A stretch of 64,000 nt of DNA from Apostichopus japonicus (taxonomy: Eukaryota; Echinodermata; Holothuroidea; Aspidochirotida; Stichopodidae): NCBI RefSeq assembly GCF_037975245.1, contig NC_092578.1, positions 5,871,001-5,935,000 on the forward strand, given 5' to 3'. The notes beneath the pieces were generated by a model that was not told where the DNA came from, searched no databases, and was given only the letters and a program-made list of their open reading frames with translations. Made by a program: the position numbers and the translations under genes. Position 1 is the stretch's first letter. Each line of letters starts with the position of its first letter. Shown here piece after piece: positions 1 to 13,968 of this stretch.

Positions 1-908
1 GGAGTAACAGTCAGTGAAAGTCATGACAATCATTGATAAACAAACAGCATGCAGTCATGTGGAAACTTAGGATTCCACAAAAACAAAGCAAAATAATAGA
101 CCCTGTAGGCCTATAGCTGTCACACCCTATGGGGTACTCCATATTCTAAATGTGTCAGGAATAATTATTTTGATCAACATTGTTCTGAACAATTTATGAC
201 AAGTTAATCAAGGACGACATGAGAAAGTATATTCATGTTTCCGATTAATAGGATAAGATACTTACTCCCCCCTCCCTGATGTATTCTCCTCCTGAATCGT
301 GATCCACGCTCCCCCACACATCCTCTGCCATCTTCAATCATCTTATCAGTACGGGGGTATAATTTAAAGCACCTGTCTGTGTTTTATTACTGTAGAGTCA
401 ATTTGTTTGAACCTTGTTTTCTTCATGTTTTTTGTTTATAATGTCTATCACCCACCAGATGGAAGCTTGGGGAGGGGGAGAGGGAGCTATAATCCCAGGG
501 CATGGGGTCTATTAGCGTACCCTTACAAATATGCAATATAAGAATAATGTATTCTCATTTACTTACTGAAAAAGAAAGGAACAAGGGACCAATCCTGGGG
601 GCCTAAAACTGGCTCTGGATGCCACTGTCAGGATGTAGGACTTGACATTCAGAATGGTGCAAGTAACTGGTAAATGAACCTGAATAGTTTTAAAATATGC
701 TGATAACAAATTATATCCAATCCATGAAACATGCAAAGAATAATAGGTCCATGAGATGGTCTTGTATCATTTAGCTAAAACTTTGGTGTTATTGTCTGCA
801 TGATTAAATGCAGCAGACTTTTACAAGGTTTTTACATTTCTAGCATGGAAATAATGCAGGACACATCCAGGAATGCAGGAATGATGCAGGAAATAATGCA
901 GGGCACAG
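1..908. other. non-coding, nothing recognised
   Basis: AT-rich unique-looking sequence. Short ATGCAGGA-type direct repeats occur near 855-902, just before the SINE. No exon could be supported. Confidence 0.5.
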
Positions 909-1142
909 GCCGGTGCCTTTAAATCATAAGGTCCCCGGTTCGAGTCACTCCCAGATTAATGTATGTCGTCCAGTTACAGAGTTGTTGACAATTAACAATT
1001 CATAATCATGGACGTTAATTATGAATGTAAGAGACTGACTTCGGTCAGCTTGCGGATTTGATAAGCCAATGAGGCTTCTTCGCGAGTTCCTGCTTGCAGG
1101 AGGATCTAATATACATACATATACATACACATACACATACAT
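909..1142 (+). mobile_element. tRNA-derived SINE, copy 1 (5' truncated)
   Basis: Shares CCGGTGCC, the B-box-like GGTTCGAGTCACTCC, the body (CCAGTTACAGAGTTGTTGAC, CATAATCATGGACGTTAA, TTCCTGCTTGCAGGAGG) and an ATACAT-repeat tail with the copies near 45.2 and 49.1 kb. The A-box half is missing. Confidence 0.85.
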
Positions 1143-2639
1143 TTAACAAACAGTATAGGATTTTGTATAAGTATCTATGGTGAAAAATGTGGTATCCTGC
1201 TAACATAATCTGAACTGCTTTAAGCAGTTAACCTTGTTCTATTTCAGTCAGGTCATGTCACATGAGGCTATAGTACTTTTGGGATGGCATTTGCTGCCGC
1301 CAACATATCGAAAGGATGATATGTATAGAGTAGGTGAAATTTTGCTTCACTCCAAGTGTATGTACACTTATACTATTGAATATTTAGATATATGTGTAAT
1401 AATGAAACAAATTGGAAAGTCGCTTATTAAGTGAGAAGTATATTGGTCTTATGCTGGAAAGATAATCATCACTTAAATATGTAGTTATATTTCATCAAAA
1501 TAAAAATGTATGAAACTATCTGTCATGTATAGTTATAGACTTCAAATTAAAATGTAACACTCAATAATTTACTGCTCATCTCATATATTTTCGATTATGT
1601 TAATTTATTACCTGCAGACAAGTTTTCAAATTAAATTCAATGTTGAATTTTCGGTATACATCCCTAGAAATGTTGATCCCCATTTATATCCCCAAGCGGA
1701 ATTGTTTAATTGATCATCACGAATTCCCTCCAAGGAATATACTACGATCGAACTGCTTCTCAATTATGCACGCATCTATAGCAGCGTGTTATGTATAGTG
1801 TGAGTCAGTCTTAAGGATTGAGTGTGAAACGCATGCATCATAGCCAGAAAGAATTATCACTCCTTGTCCTCATTAAGGCCAAAATTCTTCATTCATTCTC
1901 ATTTGTACATGTTTGTTAATATAGTTTGTGCAGCTTCTAATATACTTGTAGGCCATTTCCTCTCATGAAGCATTGATAGATTATTGAATTTGTTCAAATC
2001 CAAAATACCTGGGAGATTGCAGCGTTGTACATGTCATTATGATGGAGAGAACTGATCGTACGCTAACAAAAACAGTCTAAGCTCACATTTAATGCCCTAC
2101 TTCATAACATTTCAGCTTAATAGTTAATTATTTGCTTATAGAAACCGTAAAGTAAGCAGCAAGCTCAAGCATCGTCATTAGCCCAATGTGGTGGAGATAC
2201 CAGCCTGAGTGATGAATAACTTTCTCAGATAAATATTAAACAAAATCCATTTCGTATCTATGCCACACTATAAAGTACTCCTTCTCACATAGGTGCAGGA
2301 CTTGAGTAGGCCCAAATATGACATCAACAAACCAAATGTGGTTGATGTTTCAATGATTTTATCCATTTTAGTACAACGTTTATTTTCTGCAATAGAGATG
2401 GATTTCATAATTTTATGATGATTTCTAAAATATTGAATTTGGTAGCATGATCTTAATGATGGCACTGGCTCCCGATCAAAGACCGAATTATTTTTAAATT
2501 ATTGATTTTCACATATCGCTATTTTATTAGAACTTCGCCATTCTACTTGTCAGAACTTCTGCAACCATATCACGCAAATTACAGTTTCATGAGATCACAC
2601 AATAAATTACTTCTGTGTGAAAATTGCTCAAATCGATCA
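1143..2639. other. non-coding, nothing recognised
   Basis: Only short chance ORFs. A perfect palindrome AACTGCTTTAAGCAGTT lies at about 1213, a motif seen again near 19183. Confidence 0.5.
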
Positions 2640-2915
2640 TGAGCCAAAAGAGCTTTTGCTGCTGCTGCCCCTGCTCTGTGGAACAGCCTTCCAGAACTTG
2701 TAAAACACAGTCCATCTCTTGCTTCTTTAAATGCTCTCTCAAGTCTCATCTGATGAAAACTGTTGAATTAATTGTTCACTGTTGCCCATATTTGTTTGCA
2801 TGTCTTGTACTATGTTTACTGTTCTTTGTTTTGCTGTCGCACTTTGTGTCACTGCGTCACGAGTGTCTTTCTTGACGGATACCGTCGAATTATAAATGTC
2901 CATTATTATTATGAT
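2640..2915 (+). mobile_element. decayed LINE 3' end (frameshifted)
   Basis: Reads RAFAAAAPALWNSLPELVKH then SPSLASLN; after a 1-base shift it continues FKCSLKSHLMKTVELI. This is the standard C-terminal pattern (PALWNSLP...FK..LK.HL) of RTE/Rex/CR1-type LINE ORF2 proteins. The 3' end has ATTATTATTATG. It is a pseudogenic fragment with no RT domain upstream. Confidence 0.7.
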
Positions 2916-5900
2916 TCCGTGTCAGTACTATTTACATTCACCATAACAAATATGAAAAGAGAAACAAAGGGAAACATAGAACTTTACTTTTTTTTCATGG
3001 AGTAAATTTGTCTTTTTCTTTATATCCATGCTTTGTATGATGTATAAAGTATGTAAGTCACATTTTGAAGGTATGTATACTAGTAGTACTATATTATATT
3101 AGATCAATGTACTTTCAAAGTTGGAATTAGCAATTGTTGGTGCCAAGTAAAGAGTATGAAAGTGTAGATTTTGCTTCCAAGAAAACTGGCAATGTTGTAG
3201 AATATTTTCATGATGCAACTGAGTGAACTGACTTGGCAAGAGAAAGAAAGTAGTGAATTCACTATGGAGGTTAAAGGAAGTCACAATCGTCCCACTATAG
3301 TTTCAAATTTTATTTTTTTATTTATAATCCAATAAACAACGACTATGCTGGTATTATCACCTAGCCTCTTCCTGCCCTATCTTTTATGGTCTGTAATTGC
3401 TGTTTTACTACTGCTTGCCATGTGTTCGTCATATCCTTGAGGACCAACTTTATGTGATTTCTTTGTCAATATTGTGGCAAAAATTCTCCTGGTGGACTGG
3501 GTTGTAAATCATCCTGCTATATTTGATCTTACTTGCAGATGCATTCCATTATTCTCAGCTTAAAACAGGATGATACTTTTATGATTTAAGCAGACTGCCT
3601 GGTTCAAGCAGGGAGCTGACCAGTTCAAGCTAGGAGCTACTGTAGTGCAAATACTGCAGTGTGTCTTATAGTCAAATGTTAAAGTGCATTCCCCGTCTGT
3701 TTTGTTGTTCTTGATGTTTTAATAGCTTGGAAGCTGAGTTGTTTCCTGGAGGGCAAACCTGAAGCATTCCTTTATCAAATAATGACATTTATTTTTATCC
3801 ATCTCCTTTGGTTTGAGCTAACTTCACTATTTGGACATGTACAGTATGCATGCATGTAAAATGCAATATATTTATTGTTCTTTGCTTGAATTAGAGTTGA
3901 CAAGACTCTTAGTCTCAGACTTTCCTCCTTGTGTCAGAACTAGATCCCTCCTCTGTGTCTGTTAATTCCTAATTTTCTACATGAAGGGCTTGAACTAAAT
4001 GCATATATCATGCTTACAGCTGCAAAATGGGGTAAGAGAGGGCTTGAATATTTTAGATATTTGGCTTCCTGGTCTTGCAATGCTGATCTTCCACTTCCTA
4101 TTCATGCGAATTTGAAAAACATTATTTTTCAAAAGCTTGTCTTTGTCAATAATCATGTTTGGTATTATGCAGGTTGAAAGTTCACGTTGTCAACCATCTG
4201 CATCAAATGAATGGGAGTTCTTAATATCATTATGTTTGGGCTTATGTTTGTAGCTGTTCTACACTAATATTGACGTTTTGATCATTTTGGCCACTGAATG
4301 CCTACAAAGTGCAGTTGACCCAGTGGGACACAATATTAATATTCTATTCCATCGATATTATCTCAGTCAAGACTTGTTTCCCTTTACTTATCTAAACCAT
4401 TGTGTATAGTCCATGTCAAATGCAGTTTGTTCATGGAGTTTCCCAGCGCTCTGTCTGTTAATCTTACATGTCATGGTCATAATTAAGGGCAATGCACCTT
4501 ACTGGCAGTCATATACTACTCCATATCACCCTCTGTAACCTCCAGATCCATAGTAGAACAGAATCTAGGCCTTACATTGATTACTTTTCATCATGCTCAA
4601 TTGATTTTAATTGGTCACAATAAAATTTGTATCAAAATATTTCGATATATATAGGGAGAGTGTATAATATCTCCTGCTGAATGATAAGGTTACTTGAACT
4701 TTTGCAGACTATCTCACAGTGCTATATATATTACAGTACATCATAGGCTTGTGGCATCATAATAAGAATTTTCTCACCAAATCTTGCTGGGAGGCTTTTG
4801 AGGTTTTACAGAGTTTATATCCTTTCTTTACTAAGCAAGTGAAGCTCTGTGGTAGAAATCTGTCAGTTTGTTTCAGCCAGACTGCATGCATGAAGATTAG
4901 TTTGGAGTAGATTAGTTGGAGAAGATTAGTTGGGAGTATATTATCACACACTATCTCCCTGTAAAAGTTTGAAGGATTAAAATTAATAAAATTATGTTGT
5001 GGTCATTACAAAGACAGAAAATGTGCTCTCTTTTGTGGTTGTTCATTTTCAGTGTGCTTCTAATTTTCTGGGATGTTTTGACAATTGTTGTACACTTGTT
5101 GAAAAGCAAAAACCCATTTACATTTATAGGGGATTCTAGAGGCTGAACTTGATTATCCAACAAAAATGCTGGGAATTTTCTGAACCTCTAGAGGTCAAAA
5201 CCACATCTTCTTAGTGTTCTATACGATGAAGATATTTATATTTCATTTACATTTATATTTTTCAAATTTGGTGATATTTGGTGAATGCATCTGGCAATTG
5301 CAGGGGGGAATGATATCATCACTGCAACTAAGCAGAAAATGTTTTTTGATTTTCATTTTTATATTCGATTCATTTATATCACAGAGAAAAATAATTTCTA
5401 CAACACAAAATTGCATTTTGATAAAATTCTAATATGGAGAATATTGACTTTTAAGGGAACATTCCTAAGGTATCACAATTCAAGGATGAATCAACAAGAA
5501 GATTATAATAGGAAAGTAAGAAAGCTTTTGAACAACAATTTCCAACAGACCACCTGTTGCCTAGAAGAATCAAGGGTTTAGTCAGTCCAAATATCAATGA
5601 AGTACTAAACATTCAAGCAACCATATCTCAATGGTCTTCATATTGTTACTGTCTTACAGCAAGCTTGACTGGACAACACCGCCTGTTCTATACACCATGG
5701 AGGTCAGCTTGACCTACCCCCTCCCCAACCGCCACACTCACTACCACCCAGAAAAAATAACCTTCTCTATAGGCACCAACAAACACATACCATGCTGACA
5801 GTGAGCTTCTAATACCCTTCTCTAGTGTAAATCCCATTTTCCATTGCAAAAACAATCTCTTCTATTTGGCGTTATATTTCTTACTTATCCAAGGACAATA

Positions 5901-6439
5901 ACCTCAGAAAAACACCCTTGAAACAGGACGAAAATTGATGCAGCTTCATCCCGCTCACAGGCTTCAGAATTGCTTTCTTCCATTCCTCTTGATCCCGTTT
6001 TCTTCCCCCTGGAGCTATTTTAACTTGTGCCTAAGCAGAACGGAAATTCTAATTGAATTCTTCTCAATACTGCATGAGGGTCAGATTCCTGCATAGGCTT
6101 AAAGTTGCATCTTTTATGACTATGGAGCCAGTGATGTTTTAATGATTGATGTAAGACTGCTAAGTATAGAGTCTCTCGATCTGGAAGAAAATTATGAAGA
6201 TCACACAAGATTGTTAAGATGCGTCAGCGTCGAAATTTATCGTAACCGATAACCTTTGTCGTGGCATTTCGTCGGTGCGAGCTTTCTTTGCTGAATAGGA
6301 GGTGTTGGATATATCAAGAGCTATTAGGGATATAGCAGTATACTATATTTACAGCTTGGAAAAATTTAATCTTCAATTAGATTTTTGGATTATGAATTGT
6401 TCCTTATGACACGGCAAGTTTTCACGGTGTCATTCGCAT
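2916..6439. other. non-coding, nothing recognised
   Basis: AT-rich sequence with chance ORFs under 100 codons. Contains GGGAGCTGACCAG- and GGAGCTACTG-type words near 3610-3650, related to the 30.5-kb hairpin arms. No exon supported. Confidence 0.45.
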
Positions 6440-6580
6440 CCAGTTTGCTATTCCAACACACCATATTGAAACAGCATTTCCCTTTGAAAGTGTCAAAAAT
6501 CTGGGATAGACTACCCTTGGAAATTTGCACAAGGCAGGGCAAAATCAATAAAATTGCAAGATGTAGAACAACAATCTAGT
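6440..6580 (+). mobile_element. possible LINE C-terminal remnant
   Basis: The frame contains HFPLKVSKIWDRLPLEIC, weakly like the KIWNSLPLEI motif of LINE ORF2 C-termini. The rest of the ORF is unremarkable, so this is tentative. Confidence 0.25.
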
Positions 6581-6670
6581 AAATCTTGGCGGAAAGGAGC
6601 AGGATGTGCTGAATTTGAATCGATTGTGGGTTTTGAGTTTGTAGCCAATTGGCATTATTTTTAATTTGAT

Positions 6671-6886
6671 ATGTCTGTAGATGATCAAAGTGTAACAAGA
6701 AATTGTGGAGATTATGCAGTATACATGGCTTTTTGTTTACTCAATGTAATGGACCATGAAAAGCTTGATTGTAATACTGCATCAAACTTAGCATGGAAGA
6801 CCAAAGAACTAATGGTCCATATAGAAAGAGAGGTGATTCCATTAGAAACTATTTTGACCAAGAAAAAATTATTGGAATTATTGTGA
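6671..6886 (+). pseudogene. possible C48 (Ulp1-type) protease remnant
   Basis: A 71-residue ORF contains VTRNCGDYAVYMAFCLLN followed by a charged helix (AWKTKELMVHIERE). It loosely recalls the catalytic DCG...A..FA...L motif near the end of Ulp1/SENP peptidases, which many animal transposons carry. A stop lies just upstream, after VANWHYF. I cannot show that it is real. Confidence 0.22.
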
Positions 6887-9857
6887 AGGTTAAAATGTTG
6901 ACAGAAATATCTTTATATGAAACTTCAGTTTGTAAGTATAGTACTACTGTAGCATCACAATTTTTTGGTGTTAGGGTACCCCAAAGGAATTGCCAAATAT
7001 TTTCCAAAAGGCAACTCCCAGCATCATGTATGTTTTGAAGTATCTTGTTAGTTGGTCAGGTCTTTGGGATTTTTATGTGCTAAGAAGGCCATTCTCGATG
7101 GATTATATCGCTCTGAAGTTGACCAATTTCTTCTACGGCTAATGCCAAATAATGGTTATCATGTACAGGTATGTATTGCATTTCAAAGCTGCAACTTAGG
7201 TATACATGTACAGTGTAATGTTCACATCATCCACAATTGTATTACTAGTCCTGTCAAAAATCTTTTAGAACATAAATGTAAATTAAAGAAATACCATTTC
7301 CCCTCATTTATTTGTTTCTCCTCAATATACAGGTTTAACAGTTAAAGCCAGAGTTATGATAATTGCTCTTCTGAAAATGGTTGAACTGTGCTTTCAGTAA
7401 TACTGTACTTGACATTTTGTAACATACAGTACAGCATGAAGACAGTACTCAAATTCCATCCTGCTGTGTACAGAAGATTCCTTGTGGTTTCCATGCTGAT
7501 AAATAACAGACATTTGCAATTCAGAATATTTGCTACTTACCAACAGAATACATGCAAAGACATGCTCTTGAACCTTGATCCAGTTTCATGCTCTTAACAT
7601 AGACAATTGCAATAAATTTCACATTAAAGAGCTAGTAGAGTAGTGGGGAAGTATTTTTGCTTGGTTACTTTAAATGATTTATTGGAAGATGTAGTAGTTT
7701 ACTTTGCTTCTCCCTAGCTTACCTGTTTCTTCACAACCTTAGCCCTCTTGCTTTGTCATTTACAGAGTTAACATGTATGGTAACTTAGCTTTGTAGCACT
7801 GTACACCCTAAGTGAATATCAGAGTTAACTGGTAACCGTGAGGACTGTACATCCTTAGTGAATATTGTTATGATTTCTCATTCAATTATCAAAGAAGTTT
7901 GTGGTTATTTGAAACTTATGAAATTTGACTAGTTCATGATTGATTGTTGTAATGGGATGTATGGCATCGAAAAAGGTTACTAGATTTTAATGCAAAATTA
8001 TTACGGACAATGAACAAAAAATGTACCCAGATTACCTGACATATTGAAACACTACAGTGTCCTTTTCACATGAATGAACAAAATTGAGGTTAGAGGAATG
8101 CCATTGGCCTAATATACCTCCATTTCAACTAAAAGAACAAACACATTGTAAAACTGAGCATGTATGTTACTTAAATTTGGTGAGAAACATATCTAAATCT
8201 CAAAACACCTGTTATTAAACCAAACCCACTAATTGTTCTTCTTCTTGTTTCTTTCTTTCTTTTTATATGTCTCTCTCTCTTGTACAGTAAGTGAAACCAA
8301 AAAAAAGAAATTATCTTTATGCTTTTTTAGAACTCACAACATGATATTAGAATTTATACTTCTCTGACTGTTTTACAGTAATTATTTTCTATAATATGGT
8401 TTTGGGAGGAACATGATCTAGGCACTTGTTCCCAAATATTAATTAAATAACAAAATAATTTTTGGTAACATATCAAATATTACTTTTGGCTGTCTAACTA
8501 TAAGGTTCAATCAACATACACTTAAAAATTAAACTGTCACAAAGTACCATACGTCTTTCCCTCAATCCATCCTTTTCACACACTTTATCCCCCTCCTCCC
8601 TCTCCTTCCCCCTCCCCACTCCTCCCCCTCCTCCTGCATCCAATCTCTCCCTTCCCATCAATGGTGTTGGCAAATTTTATTGCATATTAGACTTGGAAAG
8701 ATAGGGTTTATATCAAGACTCTCCACTACTTGAGAAAACAACAAGCGTGCTTTAGCTCCCATCAATGTTTGTACACCACTGATTACAAACTTCCCCACAA
8801 TCTCAAGCGTCAACAACAATGTTTGCTCGATGGAAACTAAATCCCTGTTATGTTCTATTCAAAAGCTTTCAAGTCAAGTGCTCTGTGAAAAGGGAATCGC
8901 AGACACGGAAGGGTGGTAGCAGAACCCTGGAGGATTCAAGGGTTACTCTTATATAAGTGCATCGCTGGTGGTAGTTCAAGCAATGTCAGCAAACATGAAA
9001 GTATTAAATGTACAACTTCTGTGCAGGTCAGTCAGTTTAGCAGAACTTGATGAGGTTCCATTAAAGGGGAAAAGATTTTCATTATGTTTTTCTCTGTTTG
9101 GCTGTTTTTATTGAAAGGAAATTACCTTCTGGAAGAAATTATGATATGGAGTTAAATGCTCAAATGAATTCCATCCTCAAAGTCACAATATGGAAAACAA
9201 AATTTTAAGGTTTTCAAATTTAATTTTTTAAGTGTCATATCTTGTTCAAATTTTCAGTTAAATTATTGAGGTACAGTCTGTCCTACTGTTTGCAAAATGT
9301 GCATGCATGTGCTCATTCCACAGTTAATACTAATTTGGGGTATATTTCTAATTTAATGAAATAGTTGAACATTTTACAATTCTTAGTTTTTCTGAAAAAC
9401 TGGTTGGGATAAAGAGAGGATAAAGGTGGAGCCAAGGCCTTAACTGTGTTAGCATGTACAATACTTTGTACATTACTTTTTGTATAGATTTGTATTTTAA
9501 TGCAGCTTTTTGTACTGCCAAAGCTTAAATTCAATATCAGTAGGCTAAACATCCAGTCCAATGTGCTTTTTGTATTACATAACTACAGAAAAATGGCAAA
9601 AAGTCAAACAAATATATAATTTGCTATTCTTTGCATGTATGAGATTAATGCTATGAAAAAGTGCCTTGTTGACAAAATGTTTTTGGATCATCAAATAGAG
9701 TCATTATAGTTACTTGTGAAAGTGTCTTGTAAAGTCTATTAATTGTAATATTATTGTCCTTATTATTGAAAATGTTTATTAAAATGACCCAAATTTAACA
9801 ACATAGCATGTCATGTATGGTTCTACCTACAAGAAGTCATAGTAAATTAGCTTATAT
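6887..9857. other. non-coding, nothing recognised
   Basis: Chance ORFs only. A pyrimidine-rich CCTCC tract lies at about 8580-8650. Confidence 0.45.
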
Positions 9858-10010
9858 ATAATATTAATAATAATAATAATAATAATAAATGAGACTTATA
9901 TTGCGCCAAATCAGTAGACAAAAGTCACTGCTCAAGGCGCTTGACAAAGAAAGCAAATTAATTTACAAAAGAACAAGTGAAAAAATAAATAAATCCATTG
10001 ATAAATTTAG
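9858..10010. repeat. (TAA)n microsatellite plus SINE-like GCGCC/GGCGC block
   Basis: An AATAATAAT run leads into ATGAGACTTATATTGCGCC and then CTCAAGGCGCTTGAC, with A-rich sequence after. This GCGCC...CTCAAGGCGCTT layout is, from memory, common in short repeats of marine invertebrates. Only one copy is in the window. Confidence 0.4.
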
Positions 10011-10480
10011 TAGTCCTACAAATGTCCCTGTTTCCCTTCCTTAATTGTAGATGAGTTTGTGCATTTCAAATAGCCGTTTCCTTATGTGCATTTGTGCTCA
10101 AAATTCTGTGCAGAGGATGTTGAATCTATAGTACTATGTACAGTTGACTGACAGACAACTAGCTCAATACCCAAAGCTGATTATGTAGTCTGTTGGTGTA
10201 AAGTTCACACCTTGGGATGGAATTAAACAAAGGTAAAAAGCATCAATTACTTGATAACAGCTGACATGGCAGGTGACAGCCAACCTTGAAAAAAGAGTCA
10301 GCAGTAATCAGCTCAAGCTTAAATTTAAAGAGCATCCATGAATTTTCTCTTCAAATCAAGCCAGCTAGGAATGCTTTTTAAAAATTTATCACAGAAAAAT
10401 TCCACCTGGCGCCAATGTGATTGGTAAGTTGAGCATTAAAGGTGTACGAAAACAAATGGGAATGTCAATATATATAGTTA

Positions 10481-10612
10481 TTTATGTGTAAAAGTAAGAG
10501 AGCCTGACGTTTCGATTCTAGCAGGATCTTCTGTAACTTGTCATTCAGCCTCTGTGGAAGCCTCCTGCTAGGATCGAAACGTCAGGCACTTATTACTTTT
10601 ACACATTCTCTT
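10481..10612. repeat. large palindrome with hammerhead-ribozyme-like cores
   Basis: Two inverted arms of about 55 bp (10481-10536 and 10555-10612) share GTGTAAAAGTAA and GCCTGACGTTTCGATYCTAG. The + strand of the right arm reads GCCT, CTGTGGA, TCCT-GCT-AGGA hairpin, C, GAAAC, GTC, AGGC. This order resembles a type-I minimal hammerhead (CUGAUGA, stem II, GAAA, short stem III, UC) with two core substitutions. Such motifs occur in the terminal repeats of Penelope-like retroelements. Confidence 0.6.
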
Positions 10613-13600
10613 ACACAGGCTCTTTAGTGGATCAGCAGTTTGCTAACAGTTTTGTTTTATTTTGATATAAAAAAAAAAGCTCGGTACAAAAATCCCATAC
10701 TTCTAGAACAGTTTATCATTTGTGGAATATTTTTACATTCTGCAGAGGAAAATGGAAAATTAAGATTTATTTCGCTGCCATGCTTACCTATCTCCATCTC
10801 CACACATCAGCAATTATTTACTATCACAAATAATTTTTTGAGGAGACAGGTAAGCTCATCGAATATAAACATCCCATCCCTGTAAGTTGTGGCATATTCA
10901 TTAGTTTGTGCTACCCTTTCAGCTCATCACCTGATATAGCTTTTACTTAAAAGGGTAGCAAATGGCTAATGACTTAAAATTGACTGTAACAGCAACATGT
11001 GACAATTAAGTTCCTAGATGCCAAATCAAATGTTTGAGACTTGAATGGATTTCTTTTGCTCCTCTCTTATCCAGGCCCATATAGCCAGAAGTTCTGAGTT
11101 GGGTAGGGGGAGGAGGGGGGGCACCACCAAGTTAAGGAGGAACACTGACAGATTCAATGCTTGTGACCTGTAACTTGCACAGATGGAGGTGGGGGCATGG
11201 TACACTACATGGGGGAGGGGAGTGGGGAGTATAGGTCTGCTCTGACCTTTCTGCAATTACATAGGAACTTTTCCATATACTTAACCTGCCTCTGGTGCTT
11301 AGTGGACAGTAATGTATATTTCTTTCTAATGAGCTTATCTTCTTGTGAAAATGCTAAACTGCAAGGTGTCATTTTGGTCAATAACTTGATCACTTGCAAA
11401 TCATATTCGAATCAACACTCTGCACATCGGCTAAAAACTTATTGTAAGCTAAATCAACTGCAGAAATTCTCCTTAAAATGAAGTAAACAGTGAGCAAAAG
11501 AATGTTCATAAGCAAACTAAAGGTGTCGGAAACTTGCCCATGTAGATTGGCAAAGTCTTGAAGGAGGGAAATTCTAGATTTAGATTTAAACTTGTCAAAT
11601 ATGTTGCTTGCTTGGTTTGAATACCTCTTAAGGGAAACTTAGTTTAGTCATTTGCCCACAACTTACTTGTCCCTGACAATTCTGAGGTAGGGGAAAATTA
11701 CATCCTTGTATGCATCACGATTACAACTGGTAATACAATCATACCCTTGTCATACTTGTTTTTGAAATAATTCCAGTGAAGAGTACAATATAAATTATAG
11801 TTCCTCACAATGAGTTGAGATTTGTCTTGTTGTGGTGTGCTATTGTATGCCAATGTTTATCAGGGTGAGGTTGTATATAAAGTTGAGGAAGTTTACCTTA
11901 AAGCAGGGCAATCTACCACAAGTTCAGTTGCCATTGTCAACGTAAAGAAAAGAATAGGACAATATTTAGCTATTTGGTTCATTTTTCTAGTTAGCTCAAA
12001 GCACTCCTTATAGGTATCGTTTCGGTCAGTGTTTGCTTTCCAAAATGGAGTTCTATTCAATCAGTTGTTGCCTTGGTGATACCATGAGCTAATGGTGTCC
12101 CTCTAGGTTTCCTGGTATATACTACATAGGGGATCTTAAGAAAGCTTGCCAAAAATAATCCTTCATTCTTATGTTCTGAAAGATCTTGATTGGCCACACT
12201 ATAATCAAAACAGAACATAGCTGTTGGCAAAACCTGCCTCAGATATGTTTGTTATGCCAGAAATAGAATGTTTGTGGAAATAAGTCCGAAGTTGTCATCA
12301 TGAATTGGAAAAGGCCAATTTTGTAGTTTCTGTGAAAATTCTAGGTCATGTTTTGTGATTGCTTGTTGCTTCACTGTATCACATGTCAATTTCGATGGTC
12401 ATTGCCTGAAACGGGGGGGGGGGGGGGGGTGGGGGGAGAGAAAAAAGAAAGACAATGATATTTTCTGCTGTTATAATGTGTCATTGACCTTGTTAACATT
12501 TGAGGACAGATCCTACATAGGCTATGCTGCAGGTACAAAATGATAGAACTGCAGCACATGTGACAAATTTCTCTGAAATATTCTGCTCGTCTTTGGTTAG
12601 GCATGATGGTAATGAGAACAAGCAAAGTTTGGTAATATTACATATGAATTAGTCTTCAACTTGTACTTGAAAATTATAGCAGACACATTGCTTTAGAACA
12701 TAATTTTTGTTGCTCATGTGACTTATTTCTTCCTTTATTTTGAAATAATATTAATCAGGGAGCTTTTAATTGAACAGATGCCTGCCCTAATGTTTTCTCA
12801 GTTAAATATTAAACAGTCATCTTATCAATGTTGTCCCAACTTATGTTAGATAGGCCAAACTGTGTCAGTTATATGGTAAAGATTTGATTTGATTGAGTCA
12901 TCTACATTCTTATTTTACATTCCATTATGAACATGAACAAACAGATAACCTTTTCTGGCTATCTAAAATCACTTTATGTGGTTCTGATGACATGTAGCAA
13001 ACTATCAGTAAGTAAAAGGTAAATAAACTGTGCCCCCCACATGTTCACAAATAGACTAACAGTTTCATTTTCAAAATACTACTATCATCTATGCGGGAGT
13101 AACACACACAGAAGAGCATGACTTTACAATTTCAACGAGGCCTTTCTATACTTCACCCTCTTCAGCCCTGCCGTCAAGAAATAATCTGATCAAAATTGAA
13201 ACTTGGCCTTTAAACATATAACTGTTAATGACAAATTTCTCAAACATCAAGAACTTTTTGTCAATAACGGGAAGGAATAAAATGCATACATGTTCCTCCT
13301 TGTTGAGTCAAAAATCTGGCCTAAGGCTGAGTGTGTCTGGTCATCTTGTTCATGTAGGATAAAAGACCTTTCTCATTATAAGGATTGTAGATCAATTTGT
13401 ATTATTGATTTCCAGTCTAAGCACATTGAGAGTTTGTTAGACTTAGGGAGGAATACAAAGGCGACTTCTGAATGGTGTTTAGAACCAGCCAATTTGTAGT
13501 GTTAAGGTTTAGCAGTTGTTGTTTGTAGTTTAACTAGAAGTCGTATGGGTTGTAAAGGAAGAAATTCTCCTTGGTGTGTAAGTCACAGTTACAAGGGTGG

Positions 13601-13968
13601 ACCGGTGAATATTTTTTTTACTACGAAAGGAATACTTTGTGTGAGGACTCGCAATAAATTGGCGACAGTTTTAACTTTGAAACCATGTGTACACCTCTCT
13701 CTGGAAACAAGGAATATGGATCTTAGCTATTGTTTCTCTGTTTGTGGAAAGGAAATGCAGCTAACTATATCTTCCAAAGTGGTTATTTATTCTACTTATT
13801 CATGTTTCTAACACTTAAATTTTCTCAAGCTGTGTAATAAGCCCTGCCCAGACCACCGTTGTGCGTATACTTCCAGTTTCCACATCAAAAGTAGACCGTA
13901 GGTCAGTAATTCACATATATTTGTGCTTACCATAATTTTCAGAGAAGGGAGTCTTACATTATTATTGG
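10613..13968. other. non-coding, nothing recognised
   Basis: Includes a poly-G run at about 12413-12437. Two short ORFs in one frame (13290-13499, 13545-13811) are separated by stops and match no family I recognise. Confidence 0.45.

Noticed and set aside
945-1142. 65-codon minus-strand ORF
   Set aside because: It is the complement of the SINE body and its repeat tail.
13290-13811. two same-frame ORFs suggesting one broken gene
   Set aside because: Stops separate them and no protein family could be recognised in the joined reading; left as non-coding.
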